Notes: generated from the sequence alone by a model not told the origin. DNA of 19,502 nt from RHKX01 sp964497825 (GCA_964497825.1 CAZCFA010000054.1:1-19502); one strand, 5' to 3'. Counted from the stretch's first letter, positions 6,553-13,457 are shown. Numbers and translations: made by a program.

Positions 6553-7956
6553 GTGGACGACGAGGAGGAACGCTCCGAGGCGGAGGCAGCGCGGATCAGG
6601 ACCGGGCGGATCGGCCGTACCGCCGGCGTCGGCGGCATGGTCGCGCGCCAGGGGATCGGCTGGGCCGGGACGCGGCTGGCGAACCTGACCCGCGACGAGA
6701 TGCGGCGCCAGGAGAAGACCGACGAGCGCGTCGGCAAGATCGCCGTCCAGATCGCGCGCCAGCTCGGCGAGATGAAGGGCGCGGCGATGAAGATCGGCCA
6801 GGTGCTCTCGACGGTCGAGCTGCCAGGCCTCTCCGAGCAGGGACAGCGGGAGTTCCACGCGGCGCTCGCCGAGCTTCGCGACAACGCGCCGAAGTTCGGC
6901 TACGACGACATCCGCGACGTCGTCGAGGACGACCTCGGCGGCCGCATCGACGACCACTTCGCGGAGTTCGAGCGCGACGCGTTCGCGGCGGCCTCGATCG
7001 GCCAGGTCCATCGCGCCGTCACCCACGACGGCGAGACGGTCGCGGTCAAGGTCCAGTACCCGGGGGTGGCCGAGGCGGTCGAGATCGACCTCCGCAACCT
7101 GCACCTGATCCTGCGGCTGGTCAAGCGGATGGCGCCGGGCCTCGACGTGAAGGCGGTCGGCGGCGAGGTCCGCGAGCGGATCTCCGAGGAGCTCGACTAC
7201 GAGCTCGAGGCGCAGAACCACCGCGCGATCGAGCGCGTCTATCGCGGCCACCCGTTCATCGTCGTCCCGCGGGTCTTGACGGCGCTGTCGAGCCGCCGCG
7301 TGCTCGTCACCGAGTACCTCGAGGGGCTGCGCTTCGAGCAGGTCAAGCAGCTCGACGACGCGACCCGCGACCGCTACGGTGAGATCGTCTTCCGCTTCTT
7401 CTTCGACCGCGGCCGGACGCTGATGGTGCTCGGCGACCCGCACCCCGGCAACTACCTGCTGCTCGACGACGGCCGCGTCGGCTTCCTCGACTTCGGCATG
7501 GTCCGGCGCGTCCCCGCCGAGCACCTCGAGCGCGAGCGGCGGCTCGGCGAGGCGGTCGCCGCCGGCGACGCCGTCGCCGTCCACGAGCTGCTCGCCGAGC
7601 TCGGCTACCTGCCCGACCCCGACGAGTTCGATCCCGGGGAGCTGCTCGACCAGGTCCGCAGCGGCGCCGAGTGGCTGTTCGAGCGCGGCTTCCGCCGCCT
7701 CGACCCCGACTACGCACACGAGCTGATCGAGCTGACGAGCTCGCCCCGCAGCCCCCACTACGAGGCGATGCGACGCCAGACGCTGCCGCCGGCGTCGCTT
7801 CTGATGCGGCGTCAGGAGGGGCTCGTGTTCGTCACCCTCGCCGATCTGCGGGCCGGCGCCGACTGGGCGCGGATCATGGCCGAGTACCTGTCGGCCGAGC
7901 CGCCCTCGACGCCGCTCGGCGTGGCCGAGGCGGAGTTCTTCGCCGCGACGGCCTGA
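6553..7956 (+). CDS. ABC1/UbiB-family atypical kinase
   Basis: 467 residues from a GTG start. The ABC1 (ADCK/UbiB) family has a protein-kinase-like fold with ATPase activity and supports isoprenoid-lipid or quinone metabolism. The family marks are all present: KIGQ at 80-83 (the KxGQ motif), the alanine-rich loop AAASIGQVHRA at 145-155, VAVKVQYPG with K166, SEELDYELEAQN at 211-222, DPHPGNYLLLDDG at 295-307 (catalytic loop) and DFG at 313-315. No C-terminal membrane helices are evident. The start at 6553 was chosen because the conserved N-terminal GRIGRTAGVGG lies just after it; an ATG at 6637 would cut that off. There is no Shine-Dalgarno; CAGACT seven bases upstream fits leaderless start. 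Quinone work would fit the nearby nitrate respiration genes, but that is inference. Confidence 0.93.
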   Translation: MDDEEERSEAEAARIRTGRIGRTAGVGGMVARQGIGWAGTRLANLTRDEMRRQEKTDERVGKIAVQIARQLGEMKGAAMKIGQVLSTVELPGLSEQGQREFHAALAELRDNAPKFGYDDIRDVVEDDLGGRIDDHFAEFERDAFAAASIGQVHRAVTHDGETVAVKVQYPGVAEAVEIDLRNLHLILRLVKRMAPGLDVKAVGGEVRERISEELDYELEAQNHRAIERVYRGHPFIVVPRVLTALSSRRVLVTEYLEGLRFEQVKQLDDATRDRYGEIVFRFFFDRGRTLMVLGDPHPGNYLLLDDGRVGFLDFGMVRRVPAEHLERERRLGEAVAAGDAVAVHELLAELGYLPDPDEFDPGELLDQVRSGAEWLFERGFRRLDPDYAHELIELTSSPRSPHYEAMRRQTLPPASLLMRRQEGLVFVTLADLRAGADWARIMAEYLSAEPPSTPLGVAEAEFFAATA

Positions 7957-7962
7957 GCCGCG

Positions 7963-7984
7963 CGCCGCCGGCCGCCCGGCGGCG
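7963..7984 (+). terminator. Hairpin after the ABC1 kinase gene
   Basis: CGCCGCCGG (7963-7971) and CCGGCGGCG (7976-7984) form a perfect nine-pair stem with a four-base loop, seven bases after the kinase stop codon. The following AGCTTGTGT is a little T-rich but not a U-tract. Probably the end of that transcript. Confidence 0.5.
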
Positions 7985-8047
7985 AGCTTGTGTCGGCGCC
8001 GCTCCAGTGGGCAACATCGGAGGCACCGAACCGACCAAGGAGGTCAC

Positions 8048-8179
8048 GTGGCCCTGTCCGTCCCCATCATCCTGATCATCGTCGGGATCATCGTCGCGCT
8101 CACCGTTTCCTGGCTGCTCGGCGTGCTGCTGATCATCGTCGGCGTCGTCCTGCTGCTCGTGCCCTACGGGAGGAGATGA
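8048..8179 (+). CDS. Small (43-residue) two-helix membrane peptide
   Basis: From GTG 8048 the product is almost entirely hydrophobic: PIILIIVGIIVALTVSWLL, a short turn at G25, then a second run of I/V/L residues to PYGRR. It is either one kinked or two short membrane segments. The start is set by AAGGAGG at 8038-8044, the strongest ribosome site in the window, three bases before the GTG. An upstream in-frame ATG at 7988 would add Arg/His-rich residues with no support. Small proteins of this kind are common in actinobacteria and usually carry no assigned function. It stands between the kinase and the CsaA-like gene, same strand, with 60-90 bases on either side. High translation seems likely. 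Confidence 0.75.
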   Translation: MALSVPIILIIVGIIVALTVSWLLGVLLIIVGVVLLLVPYGRR

Positions 8180-8224
8180 GAGGTGGCGCCGGGCCGTGGA
8201 GCAGCGCCCGCGGCCCGGCGCCGG

Positions 8225-8230
8225 TAGGTT
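8225..8230 (+). promoter_or_regulatory. Likely -10 element for the CsaA-like gene
   Basis: TAGGTT ends nine bases before the ATG at 8240, in otherwise GC-only sequence with no Shine-Dalgarno site. This spacing fits leaderless transcription. No convincing -35 is seen. Confidence 0.4.
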
Positions 8231-8239
8231 CGCCCCGCG

Positions 8240-8584
8240 ATGGAGCCCAAGCCCGAGATCGATCCCGCGGGGTTCGCGGCCGTCGACATGCGGGTCGGCC
8301 GCGTGACGCTGGTCGAGGACTTCCCCGAGGCCCGCAAGCCGGCCTGGAAGCTGACGATCGACTTCGGGCCCGAGATCGGCTCGAAGCGCTGCTCGGCCCA
8401 GATCACCGGCTACCCGCGCGAGCAGCTCGAGGGCACGCTGGTCGTCGCCGTCGTCAACCTGCCGCCGCGCCAGGTCGGGCCGGTGCGCTCGGAGGTGCTG
8501 GTGCTGGGCGCGCTCGACGACGAGCTCGGGGTGGTGCTGCTGCGCCCCGACCGCGACGCGAAGCCGGGCGACGCGATCGCCTAG
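8240..8584 (+). CDS. csaA: CsaA-like tRNA-binding-domain protein
   Basis: 114 residues, the normal length for CsaA, a stand-alone OB-fold domain related to the C-terminal dimerisation domain of methionyl-tRNA synthetase (EMAPII-like). It binds tRNA and has been described as having export-chaperone activity in Bacillus. Matching blocks are FAAVDMRVGRV at 12-22, KPAWKLTIDFGPEIGSKRC at 33-51, SAQITGYPREQLEGTLVVAV at 52-71 and VRSEVLVLGA near 81-90. No catalytic function is expected. It is transcribed with the same direction as its neighbours but has its own -10-like element and is followed by a large palindrome, so it is probably monocistronic. Confidence 0.9.
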   Translation: MEPKPEIDPAGFAAVDMRVGRVTLVEDFPEARKPAWKLTIDFGPEIGSKRCSAQITGYPREQLEGTLVVAVVNLPPRQVGPVRSEVLVLGALDDELGVVLLRPDRDAKPGDAIA

Positions 8585-8605
8585 CGCCGCCCTTGGGTCC
8601 CCGCT

Positions 8606-8633
8606 CGGCGCCGTGCGGGCCCGCACGGCGCCG
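8606..8633. terminator. Perfect 28-bp palindrome between csaA and the SDR gene
   Basis: The left half CGGCGCCGTGCGGG and right half CCCGCACGGCGCCG are exact inverted complements with no spacer. As RNA it gives a stem of about 12 pairs with a GGCC-type loop, 21 bases after the csaA stop. There is no T-run. It probably acts as a terminator; a protein-binding dyad is the alternative. Confidence 0.5.
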
Positions 8634-8639
8634 GCGCTA

Positions 8640-8645
8640 TAGCCT
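8640..8645 (+). promoter_or_regulatory. Likely -10 element for the SDR gene
   Basis: TAGCCT (overlapping TATAGC at 8638-8643) ends 10 bases before the ATG at 8656. It is the only AT-containing island between the palindrome and the start. No Shine-Dalgarno is present, so a leaderless mRNA is likely. Confidence 0.4.
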
Positions 8646-8655
8646 GCGGCGCGCG

Positions 8656-9420
8656 ATGGAGGTCAGCGGAGCGGGAGCGATCGTCAGCGGCGGGGCCTCG
8701 GGGCTCGGCGCGGCGACGGCGCGGCGGCTGCACGAGGCCGGCGCCCACGTCGTGATCGCCGACCTCAACGCGGAGCGGGGCGAGGCGCTGGCCGCCGAGC
8801 TCGGCGAGCGCGCGGCGTTCGCCGAGGCGAACGTCAGCGACGAGGACGCGGTCGCGGCGGCGGTCGCGGCCGTCGCCGCGCCGCGCGGCCTGCGGATCGC
8901 CGTCGCCTGCGCCGGGATCGGCTGGGCGCAGCGGGTGACCGGCAAGCAGGGCCCGCACCCGGTCGACCTGTTCCGCAACGTGGTCGAGGTCAACCTGATC
9001 GGCAGCTTCAACCTGATCCGGCTGGCGGCGACGCGGATGAACGAGAACGACCCCGACGACGGCGGCGAGCGCGGCGTCCTGATCTCGACCGCCTCGGCCG
9101 CCGCCTTCGACGGCCAGATCGGCCAGATCGCCTACGCGGCCTCGAAGGCCGGGATCGTCGGCATGACGCTGCCCGCCGCGCGCGATCTGGCGAGCCGCGG
9201 CATCCGGGTGATGTCGATCGCCCCGGGCCTGTTCGACACGCCGCTGCTCGCGGCGCTGCCGGAGCCGGCGCGCGAGGCGCTCGGCCGGACGATCCCGTTC
9301 CCGAGCCGGCTCGGCGAGCCGGCCGAGTTCGCCGAGCTCGTGCACTCGATCGCGATCAACCCGATGCTGAACGGCGAGACGATCCGGCTCGACGGCGCGA
9401 TCCGGATGCCGCCGAAGTAG
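8656..9420 (+). CDS. Short-chain dehydrogenase, HSD10/3-hydroxyacyl-CoA dehydrogenase-like
   Basis: 254 residues, a classical SDR. The nucleotide site is SGGASGLG at 11-18 with D36 ending the second strand (IADL), which favours NAD over NADP. The usual NNAG is ACAGIG at 84-89. The catalytic set is S147, Y160 and K164 in IAYAASKAG. The stretch FDGQIGQIAYAASKAGIVGM, followed by LPAARDLASRGIRVMSIAPG, closely follows the 17-beta-hydroxysteroid dehydrogenase type 10 group, which oxidises 3-hydroxyacyl-CoA in fatty-acid and branched-chain breakdown. It is soluble and cytoplasmic. The exact substrate is not determined by sequence. The start ATG is preceded by a -10-like element and no Shine-Dalgarno. 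It converges with the small gene on the minus strand. Confidence 0.9.
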   Translation: MEVSGAGAIVSGGASGLGAATARRLHEAGAHVVIADLNAERGEALAAELGERAAFAEANVSDEDAVAAAVAAVAAPRGLRIAVACAGIGWAQRVTGKQGPHPVDLFRNVVEVNLIGSFNLIRLAATRMNENDPDDGGERGVLISTASAAAFDGQIGQIAYAASKAGIVGMTLPAARDLASRGIRVMSIAPGLFDTPLLAALPEPAREALGRTIPFPSRLGEPAEFAELVHSIAINPMLNGETIRLDGAIRMPPK

Positions 9421-9439
9421 GTCGGGTGGGCCCCGGCCG

Positions 9440-9496
9440 CGGGCTCAGCCGCCGCCGCCGTCGGTCCGGCCCAGTCCCCGGGCTCAGCCGCCGCCG
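9440..9496. repeat. Direct repeat copying the 3' end of the small hypothetical gene
   Basis: CGGGCTCAGCCGCCGCCG occurs at 9440-9457 and again at 9479-9496, period 39. The right copy contains the stop codon and last glycine codons of the minus-strand gene ending at 9484; the left copy lies beyond the stop. It resembles the narH/narJ junction duplication in size. Confidence 0.6.
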
Positions 9497-9741
9497 TCGT
9501 CGGGGTAGGCGAAGCGGATGTGGTCGGTGCCGACGGCAATGAACGGGTGCTCGGAGGTCTGCCGGGCGCCGGCCGGCGTGCGCTCGATCACCTGCACGTC
9601 GGTCAGCGTCACGAAGCGCAGCTCGGTGCGGTTGATGAAGTCGGAGAAGCGGCTCCGGTAGCCCTCGGAGGGCAGATGGACGTCGCCGACGATCCGGTGG
9701 TCAGCGGTCTCGAGCACGACCCGCTCCTTGCGCGTATCCAT
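9484..9741 (-). CDS. Small conserved-looking hypothetical protein (85 residues)
   Basis: The 85-residue product starts MDTRKERVVLETADHRIVGD and continues with alternating hydrophobic strands (HPFIAVGTDHIRFAYP near the end), with no signal peptide or membrane segment. It looks like a small all-beta domain. The motif LPSEGYRSRFSDFINR is distinctive and I have the impression of a named DUF with this pattern (DUF6812-like), but I cannot confirm it. Codon use is normal for the window, which supports a real gene. GATAGAAA lies nine bases before the ATG with no Shine-Dalgarno, as for leaderless genes. It converges with the SDR gene. Function unknown. Confidence 0.75.
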   Translation of the reverse strand: MDTRKERVVLETADHRIVGDVHLPSEGYRSRFSDFINRTELRFVTLTDVQVIERTPAGARQTSEHPFIAVGTDHIRFAYPDDGGG

Positions 9742-9863
9742 CAGCCGGGGTTTCTATCAGCCCGGCGGGCGGCGTCCGGGGCCCGGTCGGCGCCCGCTCC
9801 GATCGGCGCGGCCGTCAGCGGCGCCCGCGAGGGCCGGCGAGCGCGCCGCGCCGCGCCCGCCGA

Positions 9864-11363
9864 TCAGCCGTCCTTGAGCGAGATGATCCCCCCGATCGTC
9901 CCGAGGTAGGCGCGGCCGCCCTTGCCCAGCGCCAGGCCGGCGTAGTTGTTGTTGAACGTCAGGCCCGAGCCCGCGTACTGCATCCACGCGGTCTTGCCGC
10001 TCCGGTAGTCGATCGCGGTCCAGAAGTAGCCCTGGTCGCCGAGCGGGTCCTCGGGTCGCGAGTAGGTGTAGATCAGCCCCGTCTTGTTCGAGATCTTCGG
10101 CACCACCGTCGGCGAGCGGACCTCGTTGTTCGTCCACCTCTTCTTGCAGGCGGTGCCCTTCTTGTTGACGTCGACGCGGGCGAAGCCGGGCTCGGTCAGG
10201 GCGCCGGCGTCGGGGCCGAACGGGTCCTGGTAGCCGTAGTTGTTCTCGACGATCAGCGAGCGCTTCGTCCCGATCAGCGTGTTCTCGGTCGCGCTCGCCC
10301 CCCGCTTGAACACCGGCACCTTGCAGACCGCCCGGTGCTGGCCCTGCTTCAGGTTCTTCTTCGTCCGGTAGACGACGACGTTCATCGGGTCGGCGTTGTC
10401 GGTGATGCCGACGTAGCCGCCGTCGAGGATCGTCGGCGTGGTCCCCGATCCGGCGTCGACCTGGCTCGGCTTGACGATCCCCGAGTTCGGGTACTTCTGC
10501 CGCCAGATCACCCGCGGCCTGTTCTTCTTGGTCGCCTTGAACCGGTACATGCGCTTGTCGCTGACGATGTAGACGCCGTTGGCGGCGACCGCGAACGAGT
10601 TCTCGATTTCCTCGCCGAGGCGCATCACCTTCAGCTTTCCGGTCTTCGGATCGAGCGTGCCGACCTTGCCGTTCGTCTTCGAGACGAACCAGATCAGGCC
10701 GTCGTAGTCAGGCAGCGCCGAGGTGACCCGCTCGGTCGAGGGGTCGAGCACCGAGGTCAGGTCGTAGTCTCGCTTCAGCGTCAGCGTCCTGCCGTCGGCG
10801 CCCTCGCTGATCACGTAGAGGTGGTCGGTCCGGGTCGCGACCCAGATCTGGTCCTTGTCGTCGAGGAACAGGTAGCCGCCGCCGGCGAAGTTCTGGTACT
10901 CCTTGGTGCCGGGCGGGTTCGGCGCCGTCGGCAGATCGAGCGTCGAGATCGGCTCGAGCGTGTCCGGATCGATGATCCGCGCCTGCGGCGGCAGCGGGAT
11001 CGACGGGCAGACGGAGACGATCCGGCCGCGGGAGTCGAAGGCGAGCGAGCCGCACAGCGACGAGGGGTAGGCGGTCGAGCTCGTCACGAGGTCGTTGCCG
11101 AGCGGGCCGCGGCGGTTGTAGGCGTCGGTCATCCACGCGTCGTTGTGGATGTTCGAGTTCGGGTCCTTGGCCATGAACGGGTTCTGCTCGGGCTTGGCCG
11201 CCCCCTTGATTGGGTTGGCGTCGGCGGCGGCGCCGGAGAACTCGGGCAGCGAGGTCGCGCCGGCGCTGACGATCGGCGCCGCCGATACGGAGGCCGCGCC
11301 CAGCAGCGCGACGGCGACGGCGGTGGCGGTGGCGGCGCAAAGCCGCGCGGGGGTGAGCTTCAC
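9864..11363 (-). CDS. Secreted PQQ/NHL-like beta-propeller protein
   Basis: 499 residues from a GTG start with GAGGAG about nine bases upstream. A signal peptide (charged KLTPAR, then a run of A/V/L) ends near VSAA at 26-29, so the mature protein is exported. The rest consists of repeated beta strands separated by Gly/Asp turns: GSLAFDSRGRIVSVC at 105-119, GGGYLFLDDKDQIWVATRTD, ALPDYDGLIWFVSKTNGKVG, NSFAVAANGVYIVSDKRMY and GGRAYLGTIGGIISL at the end, consistent with about six or seven propeller blades. The block NIHNDAWMTDAYNRRGPLG at 71-89 precedes the blades and looks like a family signature. Four cysteines remain after cleavage, enough for two disulfides. I recall similar uncharacterised proteins in actinobacteria, but know of no assigned reaction. 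It is divergent from a TetR regulator with a well-formed promoter between them, so its expression is probably controlled by that regulator. Confidence 0.85.
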   Translation of the reverse strand: MKLTPARLCAATATAVAVALLGAASVSAAPIVSAGATSLPEFSGAAADANPIKGAAKPEQNPFMAKDPNSNIHNDAWMTDAYNRRGPLGNDLVTSSTAYPSSLCGSLAFDSRGRIVSVCPSIPLPPQARIIDPDTLEPISTLDLPTAPNPPGTKEYQNFAGGGYLFLDDKDQIWVATRTDHLYVISEGADGRTLTLKRDYDLTSVLDPSTERVTSALPDYDGLIWFVSKTNGKVGTLDPKTGKLKVMRLGEEIENSFAVAANGVYIVSDKRMYRFKATKKNRPRVIWRQKYPNSGIVKPSQVDAGSGTTPTILDGGYVGITDNADPMNVVVYRTKKNLKQGQHRAVCKVPVFKRGASATENTLIGTKRSLIVENNYGYQDPFGPDAGALTEPGFARVDVNKKGTACKKRWTNNEVRSPTVVPKISNKTGLIYTYSRPEDPLGDQGYFWTAIDYRSGKTAWMQYAGSGLTFNNNYAGLALGKGGRAYLGTIGGIISLKDG

Positions 11364-11400
11364 TCGAGTCTCTCCTCGGTCGGGTGGCCTTCGACCGGGC

Positions 11401-11429
11401 AAGCTACGACACTGTTTACACAATGTCAA
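11401..11429 (-). promoter_or_regulatory. Promoter of the beta-propeller gene
   Basis: On the minus strand TTGACA (11429-11424) and TAGCTT (11406-11401) are separated by exactly 17 bases. This is the best -35/-10 pair in the window. The start would fall near 11394, leaving a leader of about 30 bases with the Shine-Dalgarno. Confidence 0.65.
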
Positions 11430-11449
11430 GTTGATACCGCGTAAACGGT
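11411..11449. promoter_or_regulatory. Probable TetR operator region between divergent genes
   Basis: Two dyads overlap here. TTTACACAATGTCAA (11415-11429) is a 15-base near-palindrome (TTnACA-CAA-TGTnAA) covering the minus-strand -35. ACTGTTTAC (11411-11419) and GTAAACGGT (11441-11449) are inverted copies matching at eight of nine positions, 21 bases apart. Their position, spanning the propeller promoter and touching the tetR -10, fits autorepression plus control of the propeller gene. Confidence 0.55.
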
Positions 11450-11454
11450 AGACT
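11449..11454 (+). promoter_or_regulatory. Likely -10 element for tetR
   Basis: TAGACT ends eight bases before the GTG start at 11463. There is no Shine-Dalgarno in between, so the transcript is probably leaderless. It abuts the right arm of the inverted repeat at 11441-11449. Confidence 0.45.
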
Positions 11455-11462
11455 CGGGCGTC

Positions 11463-12080
11463 GTGAGCGGACCCGCGGAGACCCAGGGCGTGCGGCGGAT
11501 GAGCTCGGAGCAGCGCCGCTCCCAGCTCGTCGCCGCGGCGCTCGAGATCGTCGCCGCGGGCGGCTACGCGGCGCTCACCCTCGACTCGGTCGCCGAGCGC
11601 GCCGGCGTCACCCGCAACCTGATCTACCACTACTTCCCGCGCGGCCGGATCGACCTCGTGCTCGCCGTCGTCGATCGCGCCGGCGGCGAGCTGACGGGCG
11701 ACTGGCTGACCGATCCGGAGGTCCCGATCGAGCGGCGCCTGGCCGAGAACTTCGCCCGCTTCTTCGAGCACGCGTTCGAGCCGTCGCCGATCTGGCTCGT
11801 CCACCGCCACGGGCGCCTGCTCGACGACCCCGAGGTCGCGGCGCTGCGCGACCGCTACCGGGAGGTCGTGATCGAGTCGGTGGCGCTGAACCACTTCGGC
11901 ACCGCCGAGCCCGGCCCGGCCGCGGTCGCGGCGCTGCGCGCCTACCTCGACTTCGGCGAGCGGGCGCTCGACGAGTGGCGCGAGCGCGGGCTCGACCGCG
12001 AGGTCGTCTACCGGCTGCTGGCGGAGACGCTGCTGGCGGTCGCCGGCGCGGTCGAGGGCTCGGCGCCGGCGCCGCGCTGA
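11463..12080 (+). CDS. TetR/AcrR-family transcriptional regulator
   Basis: 205 residues. The N-terminal DNA-binding domain has RRSQLVAAALEIVAAGGYAA (19-37) followed by the helix-turn-helix LTLDSVAERAGVTRNLIYHYF at about 38-58, standard for TetR. The C-terminal ligand domain (about 75-195) is helical and not family-specific, so no ligand can be predicted. It is divergent from the secreted propeller gene, and the shared 99-base intergenic region has two palindromes and both promoters, so those genes are its likely targets. The GTG at 11463 fits the -10 placement; an in-frame ATG at 11499 (RRMSSEQRR) is an alternative start that would still keep the HTH. Confidence 0.92.
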   Translation: MSGPAETQGVRRMSSEQRRSQLVAAALEIVAAGGYAALTLDSVAERAGVTRNLIYHYFPRGRIDLVLAVVDRAGGELTGDWLTDPEVPIERRLAENFARFFEHAFEPSPIWLVHRHGRLLDDPEVAALRDRYREVVIESVALNHFGTAEPGPAAVAALRAYLDFGERALDEWRERGLDREVVYRLLAETLLAVAGAVEGSAPAPR

Positions 12081-12169
12081 GCCCGCGGTCGGGTCCCGTC
12101 CGGGTCGCGCTGAGCGGCAGGAGCGCGCCGAGCGTCGCCGCGGCGGCGTCTGGCGCCCGGCCTCGACCG

Positions 12170-12200
12170 GGAATCGCTTCCGGATAGCGAGAGCGATTCC
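12170..12200. terminator. Inverted repeat between convergent tetR and membrane-protein gene
   Basis: GGAATCGCT (12170-12178) and AGCGATTCC (12192-12200) form a perfect nine-pair stem with a 13-base loop; flanking ACCG/CGGT could extend it with one bulge. It lies between the two convergent stops, so a bidirectional terminator is the natural reading. Confidence 0.5.
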
Positions 12201-12221
12201 GGTCGCAGGCCGCGAACCAAC

Positions 12222-12923
12222 TCAGAGCTCGGGCGGGTGCGCGACCGCCTCCTTCGCGTAGCGCTCGCGCGAGCGCGCCAGCTTCGCCTCGCCGTAGTGC
12301 CGGCGCGCCCAGGCCGACGTCGGCCGGGCCAGCCGCAGCGTGCCGATCAGCCCGACCAGCGGGATGTAGATGCCGATCACGCCCCACATCAGCTTGCCCT
12401 TGCGGAAGCAGATGTAGGCGAGGACGAGCCCGACGAGGATGCTGGACGCGATCGAGATCACGTCGCCGCTCTGGCTCTCGTCGCCGATCCCGAGCGGGTA
12501 GGCGCCGATGACCATGAACCCGCTGATGATCGCGAACACGATCACCGCGTCGATCGACTGCCGGCCCTGCTCGGACCAGTAGACGTCCTCGAGGTGGAGC
12601 CAGAGCGCGAACTCGTCCAGGGTGAGGGCGGCGCCGATCCCGAACAGGATCGCGGTCAGCTCCAGCGGTGGCTGCCAGGCGACCGAGATCAGCCCGGAGA
12701 CGAGCAGCAGCGAGATCCCCCAGACGAGATGGTGGATGTGGGTGTCGCCGGCCTCGACGTTGCCGAGCCAGTGGAAGCGGTCGGTGCGGATCGAGTGGGT
12801 GATGAAGCGGGTGATCCCGAAGGTCGCCCCGAACGCGACCAGCATGAACAGGATCGGCTGGTTGCCGTGGTCGACGACCTGCCGCGTGTAGGCGTCGAGC
12901 AGCGATGCGGACGGCGGGGCCAT
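12222..12923 (-). CDS. Six-helix integral membrane protein of unknown function
   Basis: 233 residues with about six hydrophobic segments: 24-43, 64-83, 88-109, 123-145, 153-172 and 176-197. Between and inside the helices are unusual polar clusters: HIHH at 62-65 at the head of helix 2, LDEFALWLHLEDVYW at 102-116 after helix 3, and DESQSGD before helix 5. The tail from about 200 is basic (RRHYGEAKLARSRERYAKEA) and probably cytoplasmic. I do not recognise a named family, though similar conserved membrane proteins seem to occur in actinobacteria. The histidine/acid clusters could bind a metal, but that is speculation. The ATG at 12923 has TAGGCT nine bases upstream and no Shine-Dalgarno. It is divergent from the GFA-like gene and convergent with tetR. 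Confidence 0.85.
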   Translation of the reverse strand: MAPPSASLLDAYTRQVVDHGNQPILFMLVAFGATFGITRFITHSIRTDRFHWLGNVEAGDTHIHHLVWGISLLLVSGLISVAWQPPLELTAILFGIGAALTLDEFALWLHLEDVYWSEQGRQSIDAVIVFAIISGFMVIGAYPLGIGDESQSGDVISIASSILVGLVLAYICFRKGKLMWGVIGIYIPLVGLIGTLRLARPTSAWARRHYGEAKLARSRERYAKEAVAHPPEL

Positions 12924-12932
12924 GGCGGCGTC

Positions 12933-12938
12933 AGCCTA
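12933..12938 (-). promoter_or_regulatory. Likely -10 element for the six-helix membrane protein
   Basis: TAGGCT on the minus strand ends nine bases before the ATG at 12923. It fits the leaderless pattern seen at several other starts in the window. Confidence 0.4.
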
Positions 12939-12998
12939 CGGGCAGGCCGGGCGGCGCGAGGCTTGATGCCGATCGCGGCGATCGGCGAGGATGACAGG

Positions 12999-13436
12999 AT
13001 GGAAGACGAGCCCGACCTGCCGCTGACCGGGCGCTGCTGCTGCGGCGCCGTCACCTACGAGGTCTCCGCGCCGCTGCTGCGGATGGCCCTCTGCTACTGC
13101 AAGCGCTGCCAGCGCCGCACCGGCACCGCCTTCTCGGCGTCGGCGCTGACCGAGCCGGGGTCGTTTCGGATCACCGGCGGCGAGGAGCTGGTCACGACCT
13201 ACGTCCCCGGCGGCGACGGCTGGAACAAGAGCTTCTGCTCGCGCTGCGGCGGCCACCTCTACGCCACCAACCCCGACAACCCGGAGCTGATCGGCGTTCG
13301 CGCCGGCAGCATCGCGGGCGATCCCGGCGTCCGACCCGGCCTGCACCAGTTCACCGACTACGCCGCCGCCTGGTGGCCGGTTCCCGACGATGCGCTGCCC
13401 CACTTTCCCGAGCGGATGCCGCATCCCGAGCAGTAG
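12999..13436 (+). CDS. GFA/CENP-V-family zinc protein
   Basis: 145 residues of the family named after glutathione-dependent formaldehyde-activating enzyme. The fold is held by zinc-binding cysteines, all visible: CCCGAV at 13-18 (C13/C15), CYCKRC at 32-37, and CSRCGGHLY at 80-88. GCGAV-type and CSRCG-type motifs with the spacing seen here are diagnostic. Most bacterial members have no proven reaction and the formaldehyde role is doubtful, so I do not name a substrate. The ATG at 12999 was chosen because conservation starts right after it; an in-frame ATG at 12966 would add eleven residues. It is divergent from the membrane protein gene and convergent with the glycoside hydrolase gene, the latter over only 21 bases including the 10-bp palindrome CCCGGCCGGG. 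Confidence 0.92.
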   Translation: MEDEPDLPLTGRCCCGAVTYEVSAPLLRMALCYCKRCQRRTGTAFSASALTEPGSFRITGGEELVTTYVPGGDGWNKSFCSRCGGHLYATNPDNPELIGVRAGSIAGDPGVRPGLHQFTDYAAAWWPVPDDALPHFPERMPHPEQ

Positions 13437-13457
13437 CCCGGCCGGGTGCCGAGGCGC

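Noticed and set aside
6493..7758. Long upstream extension of the minus-strand sulfatase frame (over 400 extra residues)
   Set aside because: It is exactly antisense to the ABC1 kinase, Asp/Ala/Leu/Arg-biased with no domain, and the sulfatase signal peptide begins at the ATG at 6492.
10335..11444. 369-residue plus-strand frame opposite the beta-propeller gene
   Set aside because: Low-complexity Arg/Asp/Val/Gly composition and antisense to a gene with signal peptide, Shine-Dalgarno and promoter.
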